Origin: Porphyra umbilicalis
Lineage: Eukaryota > Rhodophyta > Bangiophyceae > Bangiales > Bangiaceae
Length of the DNA: 64,000 nucleotides
Assembly: GCA_002049455.2 (NCBI GenBank)
Contig: KV918818.1
Span: forward strand, 186,001-250,000
Direction of reading: 5' to 3'
The notes under the pieces were generated by a model. It saw only the letters and a list, made by a program, of their open reading frames with translations, had not been told where the DNA came from and did no database searches. Positions 1 through 11,448 of this stretch are shown here, piece by piece. A program made the position numbers and the translations under genes. Position 1 is the first letter of the stretch, and each line of letters opens with the position of its first letter.

Positions 1-310
1 CCGTGCCGCGGCCGGCGGCGCCGCGGCCAAGGGGTGGGCGTCCGCGGACGGCGGGCGGCACCCGCACCCGGCCGCCGGGGGGAAAACGCGCGCTGGCGGA
101 GCTGGGCGGCTGGCGCGCCGGCGCCCCCCCCCCCCCACCCCTCACCCCGCACCCCCCCCCCCCCCCCCCCTTCTCCAAGCCCGCCCCGGCGCCCGCCCTT
201 TCAGCCGCCGCCCCCGCCACGCGCGCGCGGCGGCTGAGCCGGTCCACGAGCGGGGGGGCCCGCCGCCTCTCCGCCCCCCCCCCCCCCGCCCGCCCCCCCC
301 ACCCATCGTC
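1..310. repeat. GC-rich low-complexity block with long C runs
   Basis: Very GC-rich DNA with C runs at about 125-136, 152-170 and 276-297. Reading frames here give only Pro/Arg/Ala-rich or Gly/Arg-rich strings with no domain, so I call no gene. It is cut by the window edge and borders the GAACGGGA palindrome cluster. Confidence 0.6.
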
Positions 311-324
311 AGATCAGTGGACAC

Positions 325-440
325 TTGAACGGGAGCCTGAACGGGAGTCCCGTTCTAGAAGCCCTTGAACGGGAGGATTCCCGTCCAGGCGTCTGTGCTG
401 TAACGAAGGCCTGAACGGGAGGAGTTCCCGTTCAGGGCCA
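325..440. repeat. cluster of GAACGGGA palindromic motifs
   Basis: At least four copies of a (C)CTGAACGGGA-type motif in both orientations lie in about 115 bp. The clearest is a hairpin at 410-436 with an 11-bp arm and a 5-base loop. The same motif occurs in the inverted repeats at 1763-1821 and 2977-3035. This may be another end of that element family, whose GC-rich interior would run off the left edge; this is inference. Confidence 0.5.
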
Positions 441-1762
441 GCTGTACCAGGCCTTGGACCGTCTCGTGGCTAATCGCGAGGACATGCAAGACTGTCGCAC
501 TAATTCAAGCCAATGATATTCCTGCAATGGATTGCGAAGACGTAAACTGTCCAAGTCGGAGTCCTGTACGGGTCTGGATGCCTCTTGCCCTCGACGATGC
601 GCTGCACAAAAAGTCGACGCCAAGGCGTGTTCTCGGACCTGAGGTGCACGCGCGAGACCGCAGCCGCCACTCCAGAACTTACCCCGAGTTGCTCCGTGAA
701 GTCGATCGATCAACCGAAACTGTATGAACTTGGTGAGACGACGAATGAAGTCAATCATGAATGAGCATGGCTGGCCAATCAAAGTGAGCTATGCCACACG
801 TAGCCCTCGTGGAATGTCGGACGTCTCCATGGAAGTGACGAACTTATTTGGTCGATTGGAGACTACTCAGAGTGACGGACTAGAGCCTCCGATGACCTGA
901 CCCTCGACGACCGCGCCGCCGGCGAGCAAGACCACTGCCATCGTCATCCGAGATCGGAGCGCCCGGCTTTTGCTGTCTTGCACCAACGCCCCCCTCCCGA
1001 ACTGGGCGTCCCCCTACCATGCTGGATCTTTGAGCCAGTCTTCCAACAGGTATGTTGTGCACTGTTTGTGGTTGGATCCTCTCCTGTCTATCGTTCGTTT
1101 GTCTGTCATTGCGTGTCTTCCATCGAGGTCATTGCACCGGATGTTGCACTACCGTACGGGGAGCCCTCGTTCATTGCCATCCGTGGTAGCTCGCATCTGA
1201 CTCGTGCCTACATGTGCTACATTCCACGCATGTTTTTTTCCTGCGTATCGTGTATGTCTTTCTCCCACTTCCTGATTGGATTTCTCTCTCCCCCCTCCTC
1301 TCTGCGTCCGTCCCCCGCTTCCAGCCCCCTATCTGGTACTTCCCCTGTTTTGTTCCGTTGTATCGATGCTCTTGTTTCTCAGTCTTCCCCTCTCTTGATA
1401 TCTCAAGCTCTCGTTTGATGTGGGTTTGGATGGTGCGGCATCTGTCGCGGTCTTCGTGACTTGTCCTCAGTACTACCTGCCAACTGGCTCCCCCACTTGT
1501 GTTGCTGCCGCTGTTGGTACATGGTCAGCTGTGATGGGTGCACCGTTTGGTTGTCCTCATGGCCGTAGTCCCAGCCGCAGTCCCTCCAGAAATAAAACGG
1601 AGCAGCATCAACGAGCTGTGTGCATAGGCCGCCTGGAACCTGTCCTCGTCTGCATATCAGCGCAATAATAATCAACCCTGGTTAACAGGAGTATTAAGTG
1701 TATGTCTCGCGATTTCCTAGCGTCCGACCTCGAGGTCAGGTCCGTGCACCTACAACGTTTGT
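441..1762. other. mid-GC intergenic DNA, no gene recognised
   Basis: Short open frames exist on both strands (for example 978-1418, plus strand) but none shows a recognisable domain, a convincing start or a supporting neighbour. I see no RNA gene. Confidence 0.5.
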
Positions 1763-3035
1763 AACAGGAGTTCCCTTGTTCAGGGGCCGCGCCGTACTGT
1801 CCCTGACGCAATTCTGGATCAGCGACGCAAAGCTGGATCACCGGAATCGTCGATTCCAGCTCATTTGCCCGTCTTTTTACTGCTTTTTCTCTCTTCTTCG
1901 GCGCTGCTACAAAAATAAAACAGCGGTGGGGGAGAAAACATACCAACAGAAAGCCCAGAGGAAGGCACATCTTTTGCTGTCAAGGGTGCTCGTATGCTCG
2001 AAAAAAAACGGAGACGGTCGGGGTGGCGCGGAAGGAGGCCGTCCTTTCGGCGCTAAGTGCTCGTAACATTGCAGATCCGGCCGATCGATCGCGGTCGGGA
2101 TCACAAACCGGTGATCCGGAGCAGTGATCGGGGGCCCTCCGCACGGATGGCACTCATCCGCGAGCGCGCACTTTCTCGCCGACGCGTGCACTCGTTGCTG
2201 CCAAGTGCCAGCCCGCGCGCCCTTTCCGTCAACACCCCCTGTCTGTGCCCGGGACAGCGGCCTGCGAGGTGGTGAGGTGCGGTGGTGCGGCCGCCGCGAC
2301 GGCGCGCGCCGGCGTGGTGGCAGGGTGGGGCGGCGCGGCTACCGCGACGGCACCGACGACGCGCGCAGGTGTTGTCGCACGGTGGGGCGGGGCGACCGCC
2401 ACGACAATACCGAGCGCCGTGCTGTGGTATGGTAGTGCGGCGCGTCCGCCCCCACGGCACCGACGAGGCGTGCCAGCGTGGTAGCAGTGTGGGGTGGCGC
2501 GGCCGCCGCGACGGCGACGACGAGGAGCGCCGGCGTGGTGGCAGGCTGGGGCGGCGCGGACGCCGCGAAGGAGCCACCGAGGCGCGCCAACCTGGCCGCA
2601 GGGAGGGGTGGGGCGGCTCGGGTGATGGCGTAGTCCTGACGCGGGGGCAACGCGTCCTGTGTGCACAGGCATGGGGAGGCGAGCACGACCGACCAACGCA
2701 TCGAACACGATCGCCTGCTCCAATTGACGATCGTCCACAGTTGCCAAGTAGCCTACGAAATCAATCCGATTCGCCGTGATCCACAGTTGCGTCGCCCGTG
2801 TCACGGAAGGTCATCAATGAAACACAACTTCAAGCTACCAAAAGGACAAGAAGAACGAGACAAAAGGCAGCACATGCCGTAGACGAAAGAAAGCTCTCCT
2901 CAGCGCCTTCTCAGATCTGTCTTCAGATGTTTCCTCCGATGAGATCCAACAACGCTATCCTCCAGAGCAGTATTCTTGATCCAGAATTGCGTCAGGGACA
3001 GTATCAGGGGCCTGAACGGGGTTTCCTCCTGTTCA
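1763..3035. mobile_element. inverted-repeat-bounded non-autonomous element, about 1.27 kb
   Basis: About 59 bp at 1763-1821 recur in inverted orientation at 2977-3035. The inner 27 bp (1795-1821 against 2977-3003) match exactly and the outer part is imperfect, with a GTTCAGG/CCTGAAC hairpin. The interior holds a GC-rich minisatellite and no recognisable transposase. I found no clear target duplication, so the superfamily is unassigned. It is also possible that the two repeats are ends of two different elements pointing away from each other. Confidence 0.45.
2276..2630. repeat. GC-rich minisatellite, about 57-bp period
   Basis: Roughly six degenerate units of about 57 bp, each with a GTGGCAGG-like start, a GGGGCGGCGCGG core and a CCGCGACGGC segment. 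The period is a multiple of three, so long frames appear on both strands (His/Ala/Pro-rich on minus), but no domain is seen. It sits inside the inverted-repeat element at 1763-3035. Confidence 0.55.
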
Positions 3036-3060
3036 GGACCAGAGTTCTGACGATGCACTC

Positions 3061-3648
3061 CAAACAGCACGTCTGGGCGCCTCCAGCGGCCTTGCGGCGG
3101 CTGCCGCGGGTCGCACGAGGCGCCCACGCCAGGCGGCGGCCGCGGGCGGCCGCACCGCGTCGGTCCACCTGTCGGACCGATTCGGCCGCGCCACGGGCGT
3201 GCCCGTCGTGCTCGCGAGACGGCAGACACCGCAACAGGGGGGGGGTAGGGTGGGGGGGGGGGGCGCGGAGGCGGCGGCAGTGGCGCGTCCCCGCCGACAC
3301 GCCCCCGACCCGCCGCGACGCTTGCGCCGCACGGCCGCGCTGCAACGCGGCCGGCCGGCCGCGGTCGTTCGAGACGCCCGCCGGCGGTGGCAGTGGCTGT
3401 GGCGGTGGCTGATGCCCCCACCCACCGCACGGGCGACGGCGTGAGCGACTGCGCCACGGACTAGAGACAGCTGGCACTGAGTTTTTGGTCCCTGTGTGGG
3501 GGGCGGGAGGCGCCGCAGTGGGCTGCCGTGACCACCTGCCGTCCCGGATGTGGAAAGACAGGGCAAACACACGAGTCACCTTAGGACCGTGCAGTGCACC
3601 AGCCGCCCGTATCTGCTACCGTGACGCGCCGTGCAGAGCACCAGCGCA
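3061..3648. other. GC-rich block and spacer, no gene recognised
   Basis: 3061-3480 is strongly GC-rich with G runs near 3237-3263; its frames are low-complexity. 3480-3648 is mid-GC. No domain, RNA gene or complete repeat was recognised. Confidence 0.4.
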
Positions 3649-5259
3649 ATCGTCAGCTTCTGATGCATTCCCCAACGAACGCCCAACGACTCGCTCGTTG
3701 CGACAACGACCCAACGAACCCGCCATTCGTTGGGGCTTGTTGGGGCCCAACATGTCCCAACGAACCGCCCGACATGTCCCGGATTCGTTGGGCCCTCTTG
3801 CACGACTCTCTCGCGACAAAGGCGTGTCGAGCCGCGGCAGGGACGGGCGAAGGACGTCGGGAGAGCGTCTAAGTAGATAAAGTTTTTATAAAGACCAATG
3901 CCAACGCCGAGAGATGCAGAGCATTTGATGTTCATTGATGTTCAGCACCCGTGGGATTTTGCTGGCGCGGGCGTCGCAGCCAACGCAGCCTCGACCGTCG
4001 CTGACTCCCGACGGCTCGGCTCCGACGCGCCCTGCCCCCCGTCTCCGTCCTCCGCGGCCGACGCGCCCGCGTGGCCGTCCTCCTCCACGCCCAGCGACGG
4101 CGCGAGCGTCGGTGGCGGCGTCGTCGACACCCCCGAGGGGCTGCTGTCCCCCTCCGCCTCCCCGGCGGCGCGGCGATCGGGGGGCGCCCCTGCCCTCCTG
4201 CCACCACCTCCCCCGCAGGGCCCCCGATCTTGGCCGACATGGCCCCATGACGATGACCAGGCGCCGTTGTTCGCGGTACACCTCCCGCACGGGCTAGCGG
4301 TGCTGACAGCGGAGGATATCGGCCTCCCGCCGCCCGTGTTAGGGCTCCCCTGACCGGGCGGAGTGTGGAGGAGGCGATCACAGAAGCCGCGGCGGCGCTT
4401 TAGACGACGCGGGGGGAGTGGCGGGGGCACGTCGCGGCGTTGCGGCGGGCGCGACTGCTCGCGTCGCAAAGCCAATCCGTTTTCAGGGGGGCGGGGTGGA
4501 GAGGTGAGCGCCCGAGCAGAGGGACGGGGTGGGGGGGGGATTTCACGCCGCGCGGCGCGCGCGCGCAGGTGGAGGGGGAGGGGTCGCCGCCGCGGCGGGT
4601 CGACGCGCCTCCCCGCCACCACCTCCGCCCGCTGTGGAGCGCCCGGCAGTGACCCCCGTTGACTGGCGTCTCCCCTGCGGTGCGCCCTCCCCATGGTAAG
4701 TGCGCCCTCTCCCCCCCCCGCGTCCCGCACCGCTCGCTCCCTTCCCCCGCCCTCCCGCGCCCCCCTTTTCCCACAGGTCCGGGCGCCCCAAACCGAAGCC
4801 GGCGACGCCGCCCGCTGCGTCCTCACTCGCCTGTTATGCCCCTTCTCCACCGCCCTCGCCACTCAAGTCTGGGACCTCCGCTCCGTAACCGTCCAGGTAG
4901 CGGCGGCGGTCATTGCCACGCTTGTGCGGGCGCTCGGCCTCGCCTACGCCGACGCCGCCGCCGACCGCCGCCTCCCCACGCTGCTCGGCGGCGCCGGCGC
5001 GACGGTGGAGGTCATTGCGTCGGCGGTGGTCAGCGCAGCGACGGTGCTGGTCAAGGCGGGGGGGGCGGAGGTGCCCCCGTCGGCGGTGGCGGCACTGGCG
5101 GCCGGGCTCGCCAACCGCCGCGGCACGCTGCTGGCGACGCGGCAGGCGTCGGCGGGTCTGCGCCGCGTGCACCTCGCCGCGACGCCGCCGCCGTCGCCGG
5201 GTGGAGCGGCGCTGCCCGCCACCCGCGCAGGTGCGGGCTTCCCCGCGGGTGCGTCGGCA

Positions 5260-5290
<31 letters not shown>

Positions 5291-6464
5291 TGTTGACACC
5301 GTCGGGCGGTGCGGGCGTCGACCGCTCTCTCCCCGTCTTCGAAGCCGCCCTCATCGTGGGCGTCGGCGACGCGAATGAGGTCGTTGGCACCCGCTGCCAG
5401 GACCTGTGGGCGGCGCTCCATGGGGGGGGGGGGGGGGCGCCGCCCCGCCGCCGACCGCGTCGCGGTGGCGACGGGGGAGCACCACCGCAGCATGGTGTTC
5501 ACGACCGCCGCGGCGACCAGGGCGGCGGGTCTCGACGGCCACCCGCAGCGGCGGCCGCGGCCCGCTCTGGCCGAGGCGGGGGCGCCGGGTGCAGGCGTGT
5601 CCGACGGGGGCGCCGCCCCCGCCGCCCGCGGCCCCGCCCCCCGCCGCTCGTCCGCCGCCGTCGACGGTTGCGCCACCTCCGGCGGAGAGGGGGGTGGGCA
5701 CGGTGGTCATTGGTGGGTCTGGGGCGGGCGGCGCGAAGCGCGGGTGGCCGGACGCCGACGACGTGGGTGTCGCGGTCGTGGCTGCGGTTGCGACTGTCAC
5801 GGCCGCCGCTGTCGCTGCCGCCGCCGTCCCGACCGCCGACGACCGACCGCCGCAGCGGCTGGTCGTCGTGCGGCGCGGCGCCGCCGCAGCCGCCGACGGT
5901 CCGTCGGGGGCACGACGCCCGCCCCCGCACGCGCAGCCGGGCCTGGCCGAAATGCATCAGTCTGCATCTTTCCATGCTCCTCAGCCGGTGTCGATAGTTT
6001 TCCGAGAGAGAAAAAAAACTGCAGCAAGGCCGTAGCGGTTGACAGAGTGCACACGACCGCATCGCGTATCATGCGTCCTAATACAGCGCCCGCTCCCGCC
6101 TGGAGACCGTCTACACCTGGTATCAGGCTCGATATCCGGACTTATCCGCTTGCTGCTCGCGTACACTTCGATTGCAGTATACTGCAATCGGGGCGCTATA
6201 GCGCCCCAATTCAACTGCATTCCCACTCCAACAGTAGTCAAGGACAACCGCAGTACACAGAGGGCTTGAAAAATCTGTGGCCAGGAGTGCGTCTCACATG
6301 GCTATGTCTCGTGACAGGGCTCCTTGGGGATGTTTCCCAACGTGCCCAACGCGCCCGATTCCGCAACGAGTCCCCCGAAAAACCCCGACGAACCGGGTGC
6401 TCGTTGGAACAACGAGTCTCAACGCTTTTGGGACATGTTGGGGAAAACATCAACCACTGACGAT
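3649..6464. mobile_element. TIR-bounded element carrying a GC-rich host-like core, about 2.8 kb
   Basis: The ends at 3649 and 6464 match in inverted orientation: ATCGTCAG, four differences, TGATG, two differences, TTCCCCAAC. Both arms continue with many CCAACGA/TCGTTGG subterminal motifs (3670-3800 and 6335-6445). Arms are mid-GC, while the core from about 3960 to 5950 is very GC-rich and looks like host coding DNA with splice signals. The GCATTCCC-like tip and GTTGG subterminal repeats resemble the Harbinger-like element at 26945-31202. No target duplication was found, so exact ends and superfamily are uncertain. Confidence 0.45.
4404..5421 (+). pseudogene. CLASP-type TOG-domain gene fragment inside a TIR element
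   Basis: Two blocks read like a CLASP N-terminal TOG/HEAT array, a fold that binds tubulin at microtubule plus ends. The first (4404 to about 4505) starts GEWRGHVAALRRARLLA and resembles the opening helix, ending at a possible G|GTGAGC donor. The second (from 4777, after a CCCACAG acceptor) includes WDLRSVTVQVAAAVIATLVR and then LPTLLGGAGATVEVIASAVV, a very typical second TOG motif, and ends near GDANEVV. A GTAAGT donor at 4696 suggests an intron to 4776. A G16 run (5422-5437) follows, after which no domain is readable. A stop precedes block one, and no full gene can be assembled. It could be a captured, non-functional fragment or part of a real gene whose inverted flanks are coincidental. 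The family call rests on motif resemblance only. Confidence 0.4.
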
Positions 6465-9077
6465 GATAACTGGGACAGCGGAATGTTCGCAATAAACGTT
6501 CTCATGCATGCGATACGAAGGCAATCGGCAGCCACCAGCGGTGGCAACCCAAACATAAGGCACGCTTTTCCCGCGGCCACGCGTGCCCGCCCCCCGCGCG
6601 GCCGGCAGCGGCGGCGGTCGGTCGGCTCTCTCGTGCCGCCAGCGGTGGCGGTCGAGACTATCTCGCTCCCCCCGTAGCCGACCACCGGAGAAAATCAGCC
6701 ACAACTTGGTTGGGGAGTCACCTTCCAGAGGGTGAGGGGCTTGCAGGCCCCATAAATCTCAGCCAAAGTTACACCGGAGGACAGGCGGGGGGGGCCCCGG
6801 CGCCATAGCAGCTATTGTACAGACTGTACTGTAGTGGTAGGCTGACGAGTCGGCCGACGGCTGCGCCACGGGCCACGGCCGCAGTAGTCAGGGACCCTTG
6901 GATGGCTTGATGCGGTGGTTCTGAGACCACCGCAGGAGTCGGGGCGCTTTCATCCAATTTGTGTCATGCAGCCGAACTTTCAAATCCAAAATAGCCACCT
7001 TGAATAGGCGTGGGACTGCGGTCGCTTCAGCGGAAGGAGGGAAGCGTCACGGTGACGAGATATCAAGGGTGTCGGATGTTCGGAACACTTCCTGCATTTT
7101 TTTTTTTCCACATCAACCGCCATGAGTCACTGTGAGCAAGACATATGACAAAAAAGCCCATGAGGAGCTCTTCAAGTGCCTCGCAGGTACCGTATGCTCT
7201 GTTGTACTCCTTCACGTGTGCGTTATAGCGCGAGGGTTTCGCCCCGCCAAGTCCTGCCGGTGCCGAATCGTCGATACTCTGGAACGACAAGTGCACACGT
7301 GATCCACAGTCGATTGGATTGTTCTGTGGAGGAGAACAGAGGTCCGCGACGATGCAATCGAATGCCAGCCACACACTGCCTGAAGGGTGAACTGACGTCG
7401 ATCGAGTTGACGGCAGCGTTGCCCGGTCAATCCGCAATGATCCTTGACTTTGTCAAGGGATCCGTTGTCTCTTTACAAACAGCCACCAAGTGAGAAGAAG
7501 CAGAAATGTATCCTGCCTGTAGGAGACAAGTATGGAAAGAGCAGAAGCTCGTCTTCCATCCTATGCATTTTTCTGCTGGTGCTGTGTCCATCTTGGCTGT
7601 AAAATTTCTTTTGATGTCTCGTGCGCAGACGACATGACGGGCAAACAGGCTGGAATCGAATTATGTGCCGTTCCATTCTTTCGACGAGCGTTCCAAGCAT
7701 ACGACACCCTTAATAGAGCAGTGGGGCGGCACTGCACATCCACGCAGACAACATCTGAGCCAAAGATCGTTCCAAACCACAGACACACGGTCATGTCCTG
7801 CCTCGTCTTGGGTTATTGTCCTTCTCACAAGAACTGGACCTCAGTGCATCAGCTTCCGTTGCAAAATCACTGTTTCATTGGCACAGGGGGCGGTTCATGA
7901 TGCTGAAGCGGATGTTACGGATCCAGCTTTTGTGAGAAGCACAATAATCATCCCAACCTGATTATTCTTATGACAAACAGTCTTGCTCTTTCGACAAGTG
8001 GCGCAGGGAATGGTGGTGACTTCTCTGAACCATCATCATATAGCCAATCAGAGGTGTTTAACGGTACAGGAACAAGAAGAATCACTCCAAAAGTACGACA
8101 AACACCGTGAAACTTGGCTTTGCAATGGATGCCCACGAAAAGCCCAAGCCGTCGTGGTGTGAAGTAAAAAGTCCACAACGAAATCCCCTCTACGTAGGCC
8201 GAATGGCCCCTTGTGCACGTATTCGTGAGTTTCCCAAAGGCCTCCCTGCACGAGGTGGAGTTTCCAAGGCGGTGGACAGGCCCGGCTCCAGTATTCACAT
8301 GTGCGCTGGAAAGGGCGCGTCCACCAACGTGCGTTTGGACAGCTAGAATGGCGCAATGAAGCAACCACGTGGGCACATTTGATTGGGTCCACGGTCGTTC
8401 GCATATGGGCAATGGAGTTACGTCGAACGGGGGCTACTGTGCGAGGTTACCGATGCTATTCATGTGTGTCATCGCATGAAATGGATACTAGATTGTTGAT
8501 CATTCTCGTGCGCAGTCTGTTCGCTGTTGATGAGATTGTCGGCTACCTAAGAAAAGAATGAACGCATTCTGTGATTCAGCGGCGAACGTCACGCTGACCG
8601 CCAGCGATCGTCGTATTCAGGAAGGCACGTTTCTGGTTGATATGGCTAATCTGTCCCAAATACTCGGTCGTCGGAGCGATCGTCATGCCACGACAGAGCG
8701 TGCCACGTGCCAAGTCTGACGTCGAAGCGCCTCCGACGCAATCTGGCGACTGGTGGAACCGTCTGTGGCCTCAAGGGCGCCAACGTAGCTGCGGCCAACA
8801 ACAAGTCTCCGTTGGATGACAACACGTGCCCTGCATGCGGGCGCCTGCTGGCCACGCAATGCAACACAGCCCCTGTGGCGTCGTCAGAACGGGCACCGCG
8901 CGAGTGGAGCACCGGGCTGTGCGGGCTGCATGCGCCTGCTTCCTTGATGGGGCTGGTGTGCAGTGAGCGCGCCTGCCAACTACATGGGCTCACGCTGATC
9001 AGTTGCGTGTGAGAGACCACTCTGGAAGCTATTGCTGGCGTCTTCCACACTGGAAGCACGCCCTCCCAAGTGGAGAT
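6465..9077. other. mid-GC DNA, no gene recognised
   Basis: No domain-bearing reading frame, RNA gene or complete repeat was recognised. 6560-6670 is a small GC-rich patch. A plus-strand frame at 8707-9012 has several Cys (CPAC near its middle) but no known fold. The segment ends at the GAGAT target site of the LTR element. Confidence 0.4.
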
Positions 9078-9470
9078 TGTGGTATTAATAACGTTAGTTC
9101 AATTACCAGTGTACTGAGACCGACCGTAGCCAAGCAATAAAGCGAGTTCTATCGCCGTCGCGGCGAGGAAGAAGACCTTTTGTCGAAGGGCATCCGATGG
9201 GGAGCCGGGTGGTGCCCACGACGGCGACCCCGGACCCATGGTGGTTTAATACAAACAACGGCACTGGTCGATCGACCATCCGATCAAGCGATCGTAATGA
9301 GTGCCGGCAGACAGACAAGACAGGCAAGCAAACAAGCAATAAAAAATAAACAATGCGAAATTAACCCCCCAAAGGGCGTGCCACAAGCCGAGTCACACAC
9401 ATCCGTGGATTCGGCCAGTCAAGGGGGCTACTCGTGGCTAAGTGCCAATTGGTAGCAGAGATATGCTACA
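9078..9470 (-). repeat. 3' LTR of the Ty3/gypsy element
   Basis: 393 bp, TG...CA termini, about 99% identical to the copy at 17782-18174. The GAGAT duplication lies immediately outside at 9073-9077. A 78-codon open frame inside is duplicated in the other LTR and is not a gene. Confidence 0.95.
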
Positions 9471-10074
9471 TACCTCCGACGCGAGATTCGAACCGTCCCG
9501 GTGAGATCCGAGGATGGTGAAACCCGATTGGGCGATCGCGGCCTCTTACGGGCCCGCGCGGGCGTAACTGCCCGGGCGGCGGGAGTCGCGAAGGGGCGCG
9601 CCGCTCAGTCCCGATTGGGGGGAGGTGGCGGTTCGCCGGCGTCGGCCGCGACCGTCCGATCACGCACGCGCGTTCGTGCGTGGCGGGCAGCTTGATCTGC
9701 GGGCCAGCTCGACGCTTACGCGTAGGCGTGCCGGCGCGGGCGGTTCCACGCGTGTGGGTACGTTGGTGCGGGGGCGGGCGCGGGTGCCAGGGTTAAGACC
9801 CATGTTCGCGGCGGCGCGTCGAGCAGCACGTGCTGGGGTGACCATCGTCGGTGCCGTGTGGCGCCAGCTTCGTCGGGGTTTGACTACCCCGGCGAGAAGG
9901 CGAAAGCCGGGACGCGGGTGCTTGTTGCCGAGGGGAAAGGGGGGGGGTGCGTACCCTGCGGCCGGTTACCACCGTGTCTTGTGCGGGTCTGCGTTTGTCG
10001 GCACGGGGCCATCCCGTTTCATCGTGCTCGCGCACAGGTTGAGGCCTAACGGCAAAGCTTGAGTTGGGATGCTC

Positions 10075-11150
10075 TACCGCGAGGTGGCCAACCGCGAGGT
10101 TAAGGACCCGGTGAGTGTGGGGGGGGGGGGGGGGGGGGCGGGCGAAGCGGCCGGGCGCGACGTGCCCGGCGGCGGCGGCGCGCCACGGCGGCAAGAGTGG
10201 CAAGACGCAAGGGCGGCAAGGTTGGCAAGGGCGGCACGGGCGGCAAGGGCGGCACGGGCGGCAAGGGCGGCAAGGGCGGCAAGGCACAAGGACGGCAAGG
10301 TCGGCAAGGTCGGAAACGCGGGCGGCGCGCCCGGTGGCCAAGCGCGGCGGCGGCAAGGGTGGCACGCCCGGCTGTGCGGGCGGCACGCCAGGTGGCCAAG
10401 CGCGGCGGCGGCAAGCGTGGCACGCCCGGCTGTGCGGGCGGCGCGCCCGGTGGCCAAGCGCGGCGGCGGCAAGGGCGGCGGCGCCGGTGATTTGCCTTGC
10501 GGCGCGGGCGGTTTTTGCCTTGCGGCGAGGGTGAAAACGGCCGGCGGCGCGGGCGATTTGCCTTGCGGCGCGGACAAGGGTGGTAACGGCCGGCAACGCG
10601 GGCGATTCACATTGCGGCGCGGGCATCTAGGGCTGGCAGCGCGGGCAAGAGCGGCATTGGCCTGCGGCGCGGGCGGTTCGCCTGGCGGCACGGGAGGTTC
10701 ATCTTGCGGCGTGGGCAAGGGTGGCAACGGCCGGCGACGCGGGCGGTTGGCCTTGCGGCGCAGGCAAGGGCGGCAACGGCCGGCGACGCGGGCAGTTTGC
10801 CTGGCGGCGCGGGCAAGGGTGGCAACGGCCGGCGACGCGGGCGGTTCGCCTTGCGGCGCAGGGAAGGGCGGCAACGGCCGGCGACGCGGGCAGTTCGCCT
10901 GGCGGCGCGGGTGATTCTCCCTGAGGCGCAGGCGGTTTTCGCCTTGGGGCGCGGTTGACAACAGCCGGTGGCGCGGGTGATTCGCCTTTTGGCGCGGGCA
11001 AGGGTGGCAACGGCCGGCGACGTGGGCGATCCGCCTTGCGGCGCGGGCATCGAGGGCCGGCAAGGCGGGCAAGGGCGGAAACGGCCGGCGACGCGGGCGA
11101 TTCGCCTGCCGGCGCGGGTGATTCACCTTGCGGCTACGCACGGAGGCGGT
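10075..11150. repeat. GC-rich tandem block between pol and 3' LTR
   Basis: A left part (about 10180-10330) consists of short GGCGGCAAG-type repeats. A right part (about 10700-11110) consists of about 50-bp units containing GGCAACGGCCGGCGACGCGG. A G16-type run lies near 10122-10138. The minus strand, in the element's own sense, is open for 388 codons across it, giving an Arg/Pro repeat protein of no known family. This is far more GC-rich than the rest of the element. Confidence 0.7.
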
Positions 11151-11448
11151 GAGGGTGTTTACCCGGGTACCAGCATGGTTGAACCCGCAGCGATGGCGGT
11201 GGACGGCGGCAACGCCAACGGCGGGGCGCACGTGGCTCACGCCGTTGCGGGTGACGGACCCAATGTCATTTGGTCCACCGACCCGGAGATGTATGTTCGC
11301 CTCAGCCTCGCGGCTCGTTCTACGCGCACGTTGGCCCGACCGAGGTGGTCGATGGGATCCCGGTCATTGCTGACCAGAGTCCGCACGACATTTGCGTCCG
11401 CAACCGCGCTCGCGCGCACACTTGGCGTATCTACTTCGCAGTTTCCTG

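Noticed and set aside
10075-11150. Repeat array resembling a CRISPR or structural protein gene
   Set aside because: Repeats are adjacent and degenerate with no unique spacers, lie inside an LTR element, and the encoded Arg/Pro or Gly strings match no family.
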